DNA from: JACVRW01 sp963803085
Lineage (GTDB): Bacteria; Actinomycetota; Thermoleophilia; Solirubrobacterales; Thermoleophilaceae
Length of the DNA: 64,000 nucleotides
Reading direction: 5' to 3'
Assembly (NCBI GenBank): GCA_963803085.1
Contig: CAWDLE010000023.1
Span: forward strand, 124,001 to 188,000
Of the stretch, positions 1 to 8,396 are shown piece by piece. Numbering within the stretch: the stretch's first letter is position 1; every line of letters begins with the position of its first letter. The translations under genes were made by a program, and so were the position numbers. The notes beneath the pieces were generated by a model that made no database searches, was not told the DNA's origin, and saw only the letters and a list, made by a program, of their open reading frames with translations.

Positions 1-898
1 TCAATTCTTCTCCGAGCGCACCCTGCACGAGGCCGGCGAGATCGAGAAGGCGCTCGAGCGGCTCGACGTGTACGAGCACGACGGCGCGCTCTGGCTGCGG
101 ACGACAGCGTACGGCGCCGACAAGGACAGCGTGCTGCGCCGCTCGAACGGCGAGTGGACCTACTTCGCGAGCGACATCGCGTACCACCTGCACAAGATCG
201 AGCGGGCGTACGACCACGCGATCGACGTCTGGGGCGCCGACCACCACGGCCACATCAGCCGCATGAAGGCGGCCTGGGAGGCCCTGGGCGGGAAGCCCGA
301 GGCGTTCGAGGTCGTGGTGATGCAGCTCGTGAGCCTCACAGAGGGCGGCGAGCGCGTGACGATGTCGAAGCGCGCCGGCACGATCGAGACGCTCGACGAC
401 CTGCTCGACGACATCGGCGTTGACGCGGCGCGCTGGTTCCTGGCGTCACGCAGCCACGACACGACGCTCGACGTGGACCTCGAGCTCGCCCGCAGCGAGT
501 CCCAGGACAACCCCGTCTACTACGTCCAGTACGCACACGCCCGGATCGCGTCGATTCTGCGCAAGGCGGGGGACGAGCGCGTAGAGCAGGCGCTGGCGAC
601 CGATCTTCGCGCCAGCTCGGAGCGGTTCCACCCCTCGGCGCGGGCACTCATGAAGCGCCTGCTCGAGCTCCCTGGCGAGATTCGCGACTCGGCGGAGCGC
701 CGCGCGCCACACCGCATCTCCGCCTACGCGACCGAGGCGGCCCAGGACTTCTCCGCCTTCTACCGCGACTGTCGCGTGGTGGGCGCGGCGGAGGAGGGCG
801 GCGACGAGGACGTGCGCATAGCCATCGCCGTGCTAACCAAGCGAGTGCTGGCGCAGTCGCTCAACCTACTCGGAGTCGAGGCGCCGGAGCAGATGTGA
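1..898 (+). CDS. argS: Arginyl-tRNA synthetase, C-terminal part (5' end outside window)
   Basis: Class I aminoacyl-tRNA synthetase that charges tRNA-Arg in the cytoplasm. The reading frame is already open at base 2, so only the C-terminal ~299 residues are seen. They contain the end of the Rossmann catalytic core (the GADHHGH segment), the KMSKS-type loop as VTMSKRAGT, and then the helical DALR anticodon-binding domain ending in SLNLLGVEAPEQM, a typical ArgS tail. The last 38 bases overlap the 3' end of the convergent DUF5995 gene. The identification is firm; the N-terminus and true start lie upstream of the window. Confidence 0.96.
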   Translation, partial: QFFSERTLHEAGEIEKALERLDVYEHDGALWLRTTAYGADKDSVLRRSNGEWTYFASDIAYHLHKIERAYDHAIDVWGADHHGHISRMKAAWEALGGKPEAFEVVVMQLVSLTEGGERVTMSKRAGTIETLDDLLDDIGVDAARWFLASRSHDTTLDVDLELARSESQDNPVYYVQYAHARIASILRKAGDERVEQALATDLRASSERFHPSARALMKRLLELPGEIRDSAERRAPHRISAYATEAAQDFSAFYRDCRVVGAAEEGGDEDVRIAIAVLTKRVLAQSLNLLGVEAPEQM

Positions 899-1601
899 TC
901 TGAGGCCCCAGGAGGGCCCGGCTGGCCATGCCGGTCGACCGATTCAGGATCTCGACGAAGTTACGTTCGATGACGCCCTGGTCCCTGAGCGCCCACAGCA
1001 CCTCCGCGTGGCTCCAGGCCGCGTCGCGAGCCCGCGTGACGCTCCAGATCGCAACGATGTCGTCGATCGGCGAGAAGTGGCGGTTGAGCTCGGCGAGCGC
1101 GTCGGTCAACAGCCACACCTCCGCAGCCTGCTGCGCCTGCTTCAGGAGCCTGTTGACGCCCACGTACTCCTTGTGCTGGGCGCCTCCGCGGCGCGGTGGA
1201 ACGCCGAGCGTGGTGCACGTCTGCTCGATGCCGATGGCCAGGTCGAAGTTGATGTGCGCGTTCATCCCCGCGAGCGCGAACTGGATCGGCGCGATGTCGC
1301 GGCGCGCGCGGCTCTCGAAGAGCGGCTTCCAGGCGTGGTGGGGATAGCCCTTCGGCAGGTTGGACGCCTTCTCACCAGCGGCATCGAGTGCTTCGAAGTA
1401 AGCGTTGGCGAAGACGACGTCGAGCCGCTCGAGAAAAGTGGGTCGCTTCGCGGCGGACTTGTCGAGCTCGGCGGCAACCCGTTCGGTCACCTCGAGATAG
1501 AGGCGGTTGAACCAGCGGACCCCGTCGTCAGGACGGAGCCTCTTGTCGAGCGCACGCATGCGCTTGAGGACGCCGCTGATGCTCGAGACCGGTTTGGGCA
1601 T
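861..1601 (-). CDS. DUF5995 family protein
   Basis: A 246-residue cytosolic-looking protein without signal peptide or membrane segment. The core (FANAYFEALDA, PHHAWKPLFESR, PIQFALAGMNAHINFDLAIGI) is what I recognise from the DUF5995 family of actinobacteria; its histidine- and asparagine-rich AHINFD segment could bind a metal, but no activity is known to me. I chose the ATG giving MPKPVSS because everything upstream in this frame is antisense to the divergent hydrolase gene. The 3' end overlaps the end of argS by 38 bases, tail to tail. Function unknown. Confidence 0.8.
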   Translation of the reverse strand: MPKPVSSISGVLKRMRALDKRLRPDDGVRWFNRLYLEVTERVAAELDKSAAKRPTFLERLDVVFANAYFEALDAAGEKASNLPKGYPHHAWKPLFESRARRDIAPIQFALAGMNAHINFDLAIGIEQTCTTLGVPPRRGGAQHKEYVGVNRLLKQAQQAAEVWLLTDALAELNRHFSPIDDIVAIWSVTRARDAAWSHAEVLWALRDQGVIERNFVEILNRSTGMASRALLGPQITSAPAPRLRVG

Positions 1602-1643
1602 CGGCTCGATTGAACCAGCACAGGGGTTTGTAGGGTGGGCCGA

Positions 1644-2975
1644 ATGGCCCGACTCGCTCTCGCGCTGTCCATGGTGCTGACCCTCGCGGTTGCCGCTCCT
1701 GCCGCGGCCGTCCCGGCGCAGCCTCCGGTCGAGCTGAACCGATACGCGCCCATGAAGGTGCCGGCCGGGCCGGGGCCCGCAAAGTACGACCGCGTCTTCG
1801 TGAAGCAGCTCGGCCCACACGCGGCGCGGAACGTGCTCGTCCTGGTGCCCGGCACGAACGGCGGCGCCGGCGGCATCGTGCCCGTGGCGCGCGACATCGT
1901 GAGGCGCGTGCCGCGGACACAGGTCTGGATCGTCGATCGGCGCGAGCAGGCGCTCGAGGACACGTCCGTCTTCGCCAGCGCGGACCCGCAGCGCGCGCAG
2001 GACTACTACCTCGGCTTCCAGTACGAGCGCGTGGCGGGCGAGAGTGCGAAGTTCGCGGCCGACTGGGGCCTGAAGCTTCAGCTCTCGGACCTGCGTAGCG
2101 TGATCCGGCGGGCGCGCGCCAGCGGGCGTCGAGTCTTCCTGGGCGGGCATTCCTCGGGCGCCTCCACCGCCGTGGCGTACGCGGCCTGGGACTTCCGCGG
2201 TCGTCCCGGCTACCGCGACATCGACGGGCTGGTGCTGATCGACGGCGGCCTGCTGGGGAGCTTCGCCTCGGCCGACCTGCGGCGGGCGAAGCGTGAGCTG
2301 GCCGACATCCGCACCGGCAAGGTGTTCCTCGATCTGCTCGGCACGGGCCTGCCGGAGATCAACGGCATCTTCGCCCAGGTCGGGGCGCTCTGGGCGTACA
2401 AGCGCCCGGACGAGCCATCGGTTCTGCAGCAATACCCGCTGCTACCGGACCTCCTCAAGCCCGCGTTCCGTGTCACGAACGAGGCGCTGTTCGGATACGC
2501 GTTCGACGAGACCACGTCGCCGGACTCGCTCGCGCTGATCCAGATCCGAGCGGGACAGCTCGCCGACAGCGGCGACCCCCGCGGTTGGCAGGACGGCGAG
2601 ATCACTCCGATCCAGCGTCACGCCCGCGCGTACGCCGCGGACCATCCGAACGCGACTGAGTGGTACTACCCGCGCCGCCTGCTGCTCGACTTCGACGCCG
2701 CCAGCCCGATGCGGCAGACACCGGCGGCGAAGTTCCTTGGCCTGCGGTTGACGCACGGCAATGAGATCGACGTGCCGCTCTACGCGTTGAGCACCGCACT
2801 CACGCGCGGGCGCGTCGCACGCGGCGCGAAGCGGCTCGTGAACCGTTCGAAGATCGAGGAGTTCAGCATCGTCGACGACCGGGGGTCGAGCCACCTCGAC
2901 CCGCTCTCGGCCGCGCCGGGCAGGAACGACTTCCTGAAGTCGGTCGTTCCGTTCCTGAAGCGGCACACGCGCTAG
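1644..2975 (+). CDS. Secreted alpha/beta hydrolase
   Basis: A 443-residue exported alpha/beta-hydrolase-fold protein. It opens with a Sec signal peptide (MARLALALSMVLTLAVAAPAAA) and carries the nucleophile elbow GHSSGAS inside a canonical beta-strand context (RRVFLGGHSSG), so an esterase or lipase-like activity is likely, substrate unknown. A GTG nine bases upstream is in frame, but the ATG fits the signal peptide better. It resembles the hydrolase at 48850-50220 throughout (PAKYD/PAKYN start, WxVxRRE, GHSxG, LIDGG, GxPRGWxD), so the two are paralogues. Its last four bases overlap the convergent ccdA gene. Confidence 0.85.
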   Translation: MARLALALSMVLTLAVAAPAAAVPAQPPVELNRYAPMKVPAGPGPAKYDRVFVKQLGPHAARNVLVLVPGTNGGAGGIVPVARDIVRRVPRTQVWIVDRREQALEDTSVFASADPQRAQDYYLGFQYERVAGESAKFAADWGLKLQLSDLRSVIRRARASGRRVFLGGHSSGASTAVAYAAWDFRGRPGYRDIDGLVLIDGGLLGSFASADLRRAKRELADIRTGKVFLDLLGTGLPEINGIFAQVGALWAYKRPDEPSVLQQYPLLPDLLKPAFRVTNEALFGYAFDETTSPDSLALIQIRAGQLADSGDPRGWQDGEITPIQRHARAYAADHPNATEWYYPRRLLLDFDAASPMRQTPAAKFLGLRLTHGNEIDVPLYALSTALTRGRVARGAKRLVNRSKIEEFSIVDDRGSSHLDPLSAAPGRNDFLKSVVPFLKRHTR

Positions 2976-3727
2976 AGATCGCTGAAGAAGTTCACGTTCA
3001 GGTCGTCCATCGCGCGCAGCGCCTCGGCGTTCAGCCGGGTCAGCTCGTTCGTGTAGAGCAGCACGCCCATCACGACCAGGATCACGCCGGACACCACCGT
3101 GATCGCGGCGTAGTGGTTGCGGAAGAACTTGAAGACGCCCGAGAAGGTCGAGAAGGCGAGCGCGCTCAGGATGAACGGCACGGCAAGGCCGAGCGCGTAG
3201 AAGGCGAGCAGGACGCCTCCGCGTCCCACCGTCGACTCGCTCGAGGCGGCCGTGAGGATCGCGCCGAGCGTGGGGCCGGTGCAGGGCAGCCACGCCACGG
3301 CGAACGCCAGCCCCGCGATGATCGGTCCGCCCGTGTGGGCACGCCGCATCAGCTCCTCGGGGCGCCATTCGCGGTTCAGCTTCGGCACGAACAGCGTGGA
3401 GATGAACAGAACACCGAGCAGCGCGATCACCACGCCGGAGATCTGGCGCAGCACCGCGCGGTGGTCCTGAAGCGTCGAGCCAAGCCCGGTGGCGGTCATG
3501 CCGAGCGCCACGAACATCGCCGTAAAAGCGAGGCAGAAGAGGATGGCCGGCCCCAACACCTGACGCCGCCCGCGACCCTCCTGGATGTCCGCGAACGAGA
3601 CGCCGGAGATGGTGGACAGGTAGCCCGGCACGAGCGGCAGCACGCACGGCGAGACGAACGAGATGAAGCCCACCGCGAAGGCGGCGAAGATCGTCGCGTC
3701 GACGGATTCCTGGGCGATCACGATCAC
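2972..3727 (-). CDS. ccdA: CcdA-type cytochrome c biogenesis thiol transporter
   Basis: A polytopic membrane protein of 251 residues with about six hydrophobic segments. CcdA/DsbD-beta proteins carry reducing equivalents from cytoplasmic thioredoxin across the membrane to keep apocytochrome c and CcmG/ResA reduced. The two hallmark cysteine motifs are visible: SFVSPCVLPLVPGYL near the N-terminus and AWLPCTGPTLGAIL mid-protein, one cysteine each. The GTG start overlaps the stop of ccmH in a GTGA, so it is translationally coupled to ccmH and ccmG upstream. Together they form the thiol-handling half of the cytochrome c maturation set; ccmE and ccmF lie at 31340-33894. Confidence 0.93.
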   Translation of the reverse strand: MIVIAQESVDATIFAAFAVGFISFVSPCVLPLVPGYLSTISGVSFADIQEGRGRRQVLGPAILFCLAFTAMFVALGMTATGLGSTLQDHRAVLRQISGVVIALLGVLFISTLFVPKLNREWRPEELMRRAHTGGPIIAGLAFAVAWLPCTGPTLGAILTAASSESTVGRGGVLLAFYALGLAVPFILSALAFSTFSGVFKFFRNHYAAITVVSGVILVVMGVLLYTNELTRLNAEALRAMDDLNVNFFSDL

Positions 3728-4197
3728 AGGTCGTAGCGCTCCATGTCGTCGTCGAGACGCGAGCCGTCGGCGCCGGCCAGGGCGTTGCCGCGACGCCCTC
3801 CGGGGCCGCCGTCCCGGCGCCGCCAGCGCAGGACCGCGAAGCCGATCCCGCCGGCAGCGAGAAGGATGCCGAGGGCGGGAACCACGTAGACGAGCACGTC
3901 GCCGAAGTCGTCGTCGCCCTGGTCGCCCGGCAGCGCCAACACGCTGTCGCCGAACTCCGCCACCAGCGCCTGCTTCACCTCGTCCTTCGACTTGCAGCTC
4001 GCGATCAGCCGCTCGATGTAGGCGCGCTCGCGCTGGGCCTGCGGGGCCTCGCTGGCAAGGCCGAGCGGCGTGCCGCACACCGGGCACATCACCTCGTCCT
4101 CGATGTCGCCGAGGCTGGTCTTGGGGCATTCCTGGGCAGCGGCGGCCGCCGGCAGGGCGAGCGCTGCCAGAGCCGCCAGGAGCGCGATGCGCCTCAT
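3724..4197 (-). CDS. ccmH: CcmH-type cytochrome c maturation protein
   Basis: A 157-residue CcmH/CycL/Ccl2-family thiol-disulfide protein thought to reduce the CxxCH cysteines of apocytochrome c outside the membrane. It has a signal peptide (LAALAALALPAAAAAQ), the conserved MCPVCG motif with cysteines at about residues 38 and 41, the helical repeat region RAYIERLIASCKSKDEVKQALVAEFGDSVLA, and a C-terminal membrane anchor (VYVVPALGILLAAGGIGFAVL) followed by a basic stretch. The start overlaps the ccmG stop (ATGA) and the stop overlaps the ccdA start (GTGA), giving a fully coupled three-gene operon. Confidence 0.93.
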   Translation of the reverse strand: MRRIALLAALAALALPAAAAAQECPKTSLGDIEDEVMCPVCGTPLGLASEAPQAQRERAYIERLIASCKSKDEVKQALVAEFGDSVLALPGDQGDDDFGDVLVYVVPALGILLAAGGIGFAVLRWRRRDGGPGGRRGNALAGADGSRLDDDMERYDL

Positions 4198-4736
4198 AGC
4201 AGCGGCTCCACTTCGGCGCGCATGAATCGCTCATCCACCGGCCCTCGCCGGACCGCGGTGATCTGGCCGTCTGTGTCAATCACGAACGTCTCCGGATACT
4301 GCACCACGCCGAAGGTCTCGATCCCGTGCCCGTCCTTGTCCTTGAGCATGGGATAGCTCAGGCCATACTCGGCGATGAAGTCCTGCGCGTCGTCGGTGAT
4401 GTCGAGCATGTCCACGCCGAGCACCGTGCCGCCCCTGTTCGAGATGCGCCGGTGCCAGCGCTCCAGCAGCGGCGACTCGGCCTTGCACGGCTCACACCAC
4501 GAGGCCCAGAAGTTCAGCACGACGACCTTGCCCCGGTAGTCCGCGAGTGATGCGTCACCCCCGCCACCCAACTTCGGCAGCTCCAGGTCCGGCGCCGCCT
4601 CCGTCTCCCCGCGGCCGAGCGCCTCCTCCACACCGCGATCCGGCTCGTTCGAGGCAAGGCCGTACGCGAGCAGCGCGAACAGTCCGACCAGCACGCAAAT
4701 AACGGCGATGGAAACGGGGGAGAGGACTCTGCGCAT
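4194..4736 (-). CDS. ccmG: CcmG/ResA-like membrane-anchored thioredoxin
   Basis: A 180-residue TlpA/ResA/CcmG-type thioredoxin that would reduce apocytochrome c or CcmH at the outer face of the membrane. It has an N-terminal membrane anchor (SPVSIAVICVLVGLFALLAYG) and a thioredoxin fold with the active site WASWCEPCKAE (cysteines about 81 and 84) and the cis-proline region VVQYPETFVID. I chose the ATG giving MRRVLSP because the in-frame extension upstream has no hydrophobic or conserved content. It is the first gene of the ccmG-ccmH-ccdA operon, divergent from tRNA-Gly. Confidence 0.92.
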   Translation of the reverse strand: MRRVLSPVSIAVICVLVGLFALLAYGLASNEPDRGVEEALGRGETEAAPDLELPKLGGGGDASLADYRGKVVVLNFWASWCEPCKAESPLLERWHRRISNRGGTVLGVDMLDITDDAQDFIAEYGLSYPMLKDKDGHGIETFGVVQYPETFVIDTDGQITAVRRGPVDERFMRAEVEPLL

Positions 4737-4799
4737 GGCCGAGCAGAACCATAGATGGGGGCTAGAATCGCCCCCGGCGATCCCCCGGGAACCGCCCAC

Positions 4800-4872
4800 G
4801 CGGACGTAGCTCAGTTGGTAGAGCGTTGGCTTCCCAAGCCAAAGGTCGCGGGTTCGAGGCCCGTCGTCCGCT
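4800..4872 (+). tRNA. tRNA-Gly (anticodon CCC)
   Basis: The cloverleaf can be drawn fully: acceptor GCGGACG pairs with CGTCCGC, the D-arm is AGCTCAGTTGGTAGAGC, the anticodon stem TTGGC/GCCAA encloses loop TTCCCAA with anticodon CCC at 4833-4835, the variable loop is AGGTC, and the T-arm is GCGGG-TTCGAGG-CCCGT. No 3' CCA is encoded and the discriminator base is T. A TAGAAT hexamer at 4763-4768 could be its -10 box, though no clear -35 is seen. Confidence 0.97.
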
Positions 4873-5285
4873 TTTCAGGTTGCCGCCTCGGCGAGTCGAG
4901 TGCCCGTGCCGCTCCGGCCGACGACGTGTAATAGGTCACGCACGCGGCACATCTCCTTGGTTCGATGCGTCCCCCGGAGTGGTAAGAGGCCCACGCGGCG
5001 AGATGCCTGACCGCTCGAGCGGCCTCCCGCAGGCTCATCGTGCGTCTCGACTTATCGCGGCATACGACACCGCCGCGTATTGCCGCACCCCACAACTTGG
5101 GCAGGCGAGCATGGGCATGAGACAAATGTTCGATGCCGGGATCACTGCTGTCGTCCCCCTGAAAGGAACTCTTGTGCGTACGCCGCACGGTCTCATCGCG
5201 GCGGGGCGTACACCCGGGGCGGTATGCGAAACAGTCGCCTCCAGGGCGACGACAACCGGGACCCCGCGGCGGAGCATCTTGCTGC
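4873..5285. other. Non-coding gap between tRNA-Gly and lpqY
   Basis: This 413-base stretch holds no convincing gene. Its second half is the imperfect inverted repeat described separately. In the first half I see no tRNA, terminator with a T-run or clear promoter. Reading frames that cross it are open by base composition only; the longest, on the minus strand, ends in the antisense translation of the tRNA. Confidence 0.6.
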
Positions 5286-5290
5286 ATGCC
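5113..5290. repeat. Diverged long inverted repeat upstream of lpqY
   Basis: The reverse complement of the left arm (about 5113-5184) aligns with the right arm (about 5218-5290). By hand, an ungapped block of 48 columns has 31 matches, including a shared CAGGG-GACGACA core. Both arms, read in opposite directions, encode the same peptide skeleton QGDD..DP..EHL, which suggests two copies of one ancestral element rather than a simple hairpin. A short inner stem GTACGCC (5178-5184) / GGCGTAC (5205-5211) lies near the centre. The right arm runs into the lpqY start codon at 5286. Origin and role are unknown. Confidence 0.5.
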
Positions 5291-6581
5291 TGTGTGCCCC
5301 GGATTTCGTTTCGCGCCCCGCTCTGTACTTGCGGTGGCTGGGGTTCTGGCAGCGGCGATCGGGTTCGCAGGATGTGGGGGAGGATCGGGTAGCGCCGGGC
5401 CGGTCAAGCTGAACTGGTTCGTCGCCACGCAGCCCGGTGGGACGATCCAAAACGTTGCAAAGCGCTGCAGCGCCGAGTCGCACGGCAAGTACGAGGTAGA
5501 CGTCCAGCTGCTGCCGACCGACGCCAGCCAGCAGCGCGAGCAGCTCGTCCGCCGCCTCGCCGCAAGGGACTCGACCGTCGACCTGATCGGCATGGACGTG
5601 ACCTGGACCGCCGAGTTCGCAAACGCCGGCTGGATCAAGCAGTTCCCGGGATCGCTGCGCAAACAGGTCACCGCGCAGGTCTTTCCCAGCGTCATCAAGA
5701 CGGCGTCCTTCAACGGCAAGCTGTATGGGTCCCCGTTCAACACCAACACGCAGCTGCTGTGGTACCGCAAGGACCTGGTGCCGAAGCCGCCGACGACCTG
5801 GGACCAGATGATCTCCGAGGCGGAGCAGCTTGGATCGGAGGGCAAGCCGGAGACGATCCAGGTGCAGGCCAACAAGTACGAGGGCTTCACGGTCTGGGCC
5901 ACGGCGATGATCGAGTCGGCGGGCGGACAGATCCTCTCCGGCCCCGAGAGCGTGGCGCTGCCCGAGGGGCCGACGGACAAGGCCCTGACCGTGATGGGGA
6001 CGCTGGCGCATTCGCCGGCCGCCGCCACGGACATTTCTACCTCGACCGAGGACACGGCACGGCTGGGGTTCGAGTCCGGCGACTCGGCCTTCATGCTCAA
6101 TTACACCTTCGCCTACGCCAGCGCCGGCGCAAACGCGCCCGCGATACAGAAGGAGATGGGGTTCGCCCGCTTCCCAGAGGTTGTCCCGGGCGAGCCGAGC
6201 CGCCCGCCACTGGGAGGCTTCAACATCGGGGTGGGCGCCTACACCAACCACGCCGACGAGGCCTTTCAGGCCGCGGCCTGCGTCAGCGACCGAAAGAGCC
6301 AGGCCACGGCGGTCACACTGGATGGGCTGCCGCCCTCGCGCCAGGACCTTTACAAGTCCAAGACGGTCCTGAAGGCATTCCCGGGTTTCGCGCCCCTGGT
6401 CCAGGAATCGATCGACGCGGCCGCCCCGCGGCCGCTGACCCCGGCCTATCAGGACGTCTCGCTGGCAATTCAGGACGCGATCCAGCCGCCCGACAAGATC
6501 GACCCCACCGACCCGTCGTCGTCATATGACCAGCTGCACAGCAACGTCGAGGACGCTGTACAGAGGAAGGGACTCCTGTGA
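5286..6581 (+). CDS. lpqY: Trehalose ABC importer, substrate-binding lipoprotein
   Basis: A 431-residue extracytoplasmic solute-binding protein (family 1 fold). The N-terminus is a lipoprotein signal (SVLAVAGVLAAAIGFAGC), lipidated at the cysteine after FAG. The mature part follows mycobacterial LpqY closely as I recall it: EQRLQLVRRL-like EQLVRRLAARDSTVDLIGMD, VTWTAEFANAGW, NTNTQLLWYRKDL, PPTTWDQMI, VQANKYEGFTVW, GGFNIGVG and a PLTPAYQDVS tail. LpqY binds trehalose and delivers it to SugA/SugB. I chose the ATG giving MPVCPGF because it directly precedes the lipobox signal. The stop overlaps sugA (GTGA), starting a four-gene operon. Confidence 0.9.
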   Translation: MPVCPGFRFAPRSVLAVAGVLAAAIGFAGCGGGSGSAGPVKLNWFVATQPGGTIQNVAKRCSAESHGKYEVDVQLLPTDASQQREQLVRRLAARDSTVDLIGMDVTWTAEFANAGWIKQFPGSLRKQVTAQVFPSVIKTASFNGKLYGSPFNTNTQLLWYRKDLVPKPPTTWDQMISEAEQLGSEGKPETIQVQANKYEGFTVWATAMIESAGGQILSGPESVALPEGPTDKALTVMGTLAHSPAAATDISTSTEDTARLGFESGDSAFMLNYTFAYASAGANAPAIQKEMGFARFPEVVPGEPSRPPLGGFNIGVGAYTNHADEAFQAAACVSDRKSQATAVTLDGLPPSRQDLYKSKTVLKAFPGFAPLVQESIDAAAPRPLTPAYQDVSLAIQDAIQPPDKIDPTDPSSSYDQLHSNVEDAVQRKGLL

Positions 6582-7504
6582 GCGCGACGGCGGGACCGCT
6601 GGCAAGGTTCCGCGCCAGGCGCCCCGCGATCAGCGCCCAGACTCGCTCCGAGCATCGCCTCGGCTGGATGCTCAGCGCACCGGCGGTGATCGCGATTCTG
6701 CTGGTGGCCGCCTACCCGATCATCTACGCCGTCGTCCTCTCCACGCAGGAGCTTGACCTTCGCTTCCCCGGCGAGGGCGGCTTCATCGGCCTTGACAACT
6801 ACAGGACCGTGCTCACCTCGTCGCTGTGGTGGCAGGACCTCGCCAACACGTTGGTGATCGCCGTCATCTCCGTCGCGATCGAGCTGATCCTCGGGATGGC
6901 AATCGCCCTGACCATGAATAGAGCGATCTTCGGACGGGGCGCGGTCCGCACCTCGGTGCTGATCCCGTACGGAATCGTCACCGTGGTCGCGGCCTTCGCC
7001 TGGCAGTTCGCGTTTGCGCCTGGCGGCTTCGTCAACCCCGCTCTCGGTATCGACAAGGGCTGGTTCGGGGGCCACACCAGCGCGCTCGCGGTGATCATCA
7101 TGGCCGAGGTCTGGAAGACGACGCCGTTCATGGCGCTGCTGCTGCTAGCCGGACTGACCACGATCGACGGCGGGCTCTACGACGCGGCGAAGGTCGACGG
7201 CGCAAATGCCATGCAGCGCTTCTTCCGCATCACCCTGCCGCTGATGAAGGGGGCCATCCTCGTCGCCCTGCTGTTCCGCAGCCTCGACGCGTTCAGGATC
7301 TTCGACAACATTTTCATCATGACGCAGGGGGCGCAGAACACCGAGTCGGTGTCGATCCTCGGCTACAACCAGCTGATCTCGCGCACCAACCTGGGTCTCG
7401 GCTCAGCGGTCTCGGTGCTGATCTTCATTCTGGCGCTGGTCATCGCCTTCGGCTTCATCCGCCTGCTCGGCGTCCGCATGACCGACGGAAGGCCGGGGAC
7501 ATAG
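6578..7504 (+). CDS. sugA: Trehalose ABC importer permease SugA
   Basis: A 308-residue MalF-type ABC permease with about six membrane helices. The cytoplasmic coupling (EAA) loop is visible at about residues 202-222 (DAAKVDGANAMQRFFRITLP), the site that contacts the ATPase. The first helix (LGWMLSAPAVIAILLVAAYPIIYAVVLS) and NYRTVL segment are typical of the carbohydrate uptake CUT1 group. The GTG start overlaps the lpqY stop. With lpqY, sugB and sugC it forms a complete importer; the trehalose assignment rests mainly on the LpqY resemblance. Confidence 0.9.
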   Translation: MSATAGPLARFRARRPAISAQTRSEHRLGWMLSAPAVIAILLVAAYPIIYAVVLSTQELDLRFPGEGGFIGLDNYRTVLTSSLWWQDLANTLVIAVISVAIELILGMAIALTMNRAIFGRGAVRTSVLIPYGIVTVVAAFAWQFAFAPGGFVNPALGIDKGWFGGHTSALAVIIMAEVWKTTPFMALLLLAGLTTIDGGLYDAAKVDGANAMQRFFRITLPLMKGAILVALLFRSLDAFRIFDNIFIMTQGAQNTESVSILGYNQLISRTNLGLGSAVSVLIFILALVIAFGFIRLLGVRMTDGRPGT

Positions 7505-7540
7505 TGGCCGCCGTCATGAACATCGAAGGAGGCCGCTGAG

Positions 7541-8383
7541 ATGGAGCGAGGAACACGCGAGTACGCCCTCTGGAGCATCGCGATCGCGCTGGTGCTGATC
7601 TTCGCGTTGGTCCCGGTGGTCTGGATCATGGCGCTGTCTCTCAAGACCCCGGCGTCGGTCGCCGACGGCCGGTTCCTCCCCGCCCACTGGACGCTGGATA
7701 ACTACAAGGGGCTGTTTGACGGCGGGATCAGCAACAGCCCCTTCCTGAAGCCGCTCATCAACTCGATCGTGATCGCGCTGATCTCGACCGTGGTCGCAAT
7801 AGCGCTGGCAGCTTCCGCCGCCTACGCGATCGCACGGCTCGACTTCCCGGGCAAGGGGCTGATCCTCGGCGTCGCGCTGGCGATCGCCATCTTCCCCACG
7901 ATCTCGATCGTCGGCCCGCTTTTCGACATATGGCGATCGATCGGCCTCTTCGACACCTATCCGGGACTGATCATCCCCTACCTGACCTTCGCCTTACCCC
8001 TGTCGATCTATATCTTGGTCGCCTTTTTCCGGGAGATTCCGTGGGACCTCCAGGACGCCGCAGCAGTCGATGGAGCGACACCCTTCCAGGCCTTTCGCAA
8101 GGTGATCCTCCCGCTTGCCGCGCCGGGCACATTCACGGCGGCGATCCTCGTCTTCATCTTCTGCTGGAACGAGTTCCTGTTCGCGATCACCCTGACCTCG
8201 TCCAACAATGCGCGCACCGTCCCGGCGGCGCTGGCGTTCTTTACCGGCGAGTCGCAGTTCACCGCGCCGACCGGGAACATCGCCGCAGCCGGCGTGATCG
8301 TGACCATCCCGATCATCCTTTTCGTCCTGCTTTTCCAGCGCCGCATCGTCACAGGCCTGACCGCCGGCGCTGTGAAGGGATAA
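7541..8383 (+). CDS. sugB: Trehalose ABC importer permease SugB
   Basis: A 280-residue MalG-type ABC permease, the second membrane subunit. It has about six helices beginning IAIALVLIFALVPVVWIMALSLK and an EAA coupling loop at about residues 172-192 (DAAAVDGATPFQAFRKVILP). The ATG follows a GGAGG ribosome-binding site (GAAGGAGGCCGCTGAG). It lies 36 bases after sugA and 13 bases before sugC, in one transcription unit. Confidence 0.9.
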   Translation: MERGTREYALWSIAIALVLIFALVPVVWIMALSLKTPASVADGRFLPAHWTLDNYKGLFDGGISNSPFLKPLINSIVIALISTVVAIALAASAAYAIARLDFPGKGLILGVALAIAIFPTISIVGPLFDIWRSIGLFDTYPGLIIPYLTFALPLSIYILVAFFREIPWDLQDAAAVDGATPFQAFRKVILPLAAPGTFTAAILVFIFCWNEFLFAITLTSSNNARTVPAALAFFTGESQFTAPTGNIAAAGVIVTIPIILFVLLFQRRIVTGLTAGAVKG

Positions 8384-8396
8384 CGGAGGCACTCAA

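Noticed and set aside
5234..5250. GTCGCC-N5-GGCGAC hairpin as an attenuator before lpqY
   Set aside because: Only six pairs, part of the larger inverted repeat, with no T-run or leader peptide.
4811..6100. Long minus-strand frame ending in TGLEPATFGLGSQRSTN
   Set aside because: The ending is the antisense translation of tRNA-Gly, a known source of false proteins, and the rest is antisense to lpqY.
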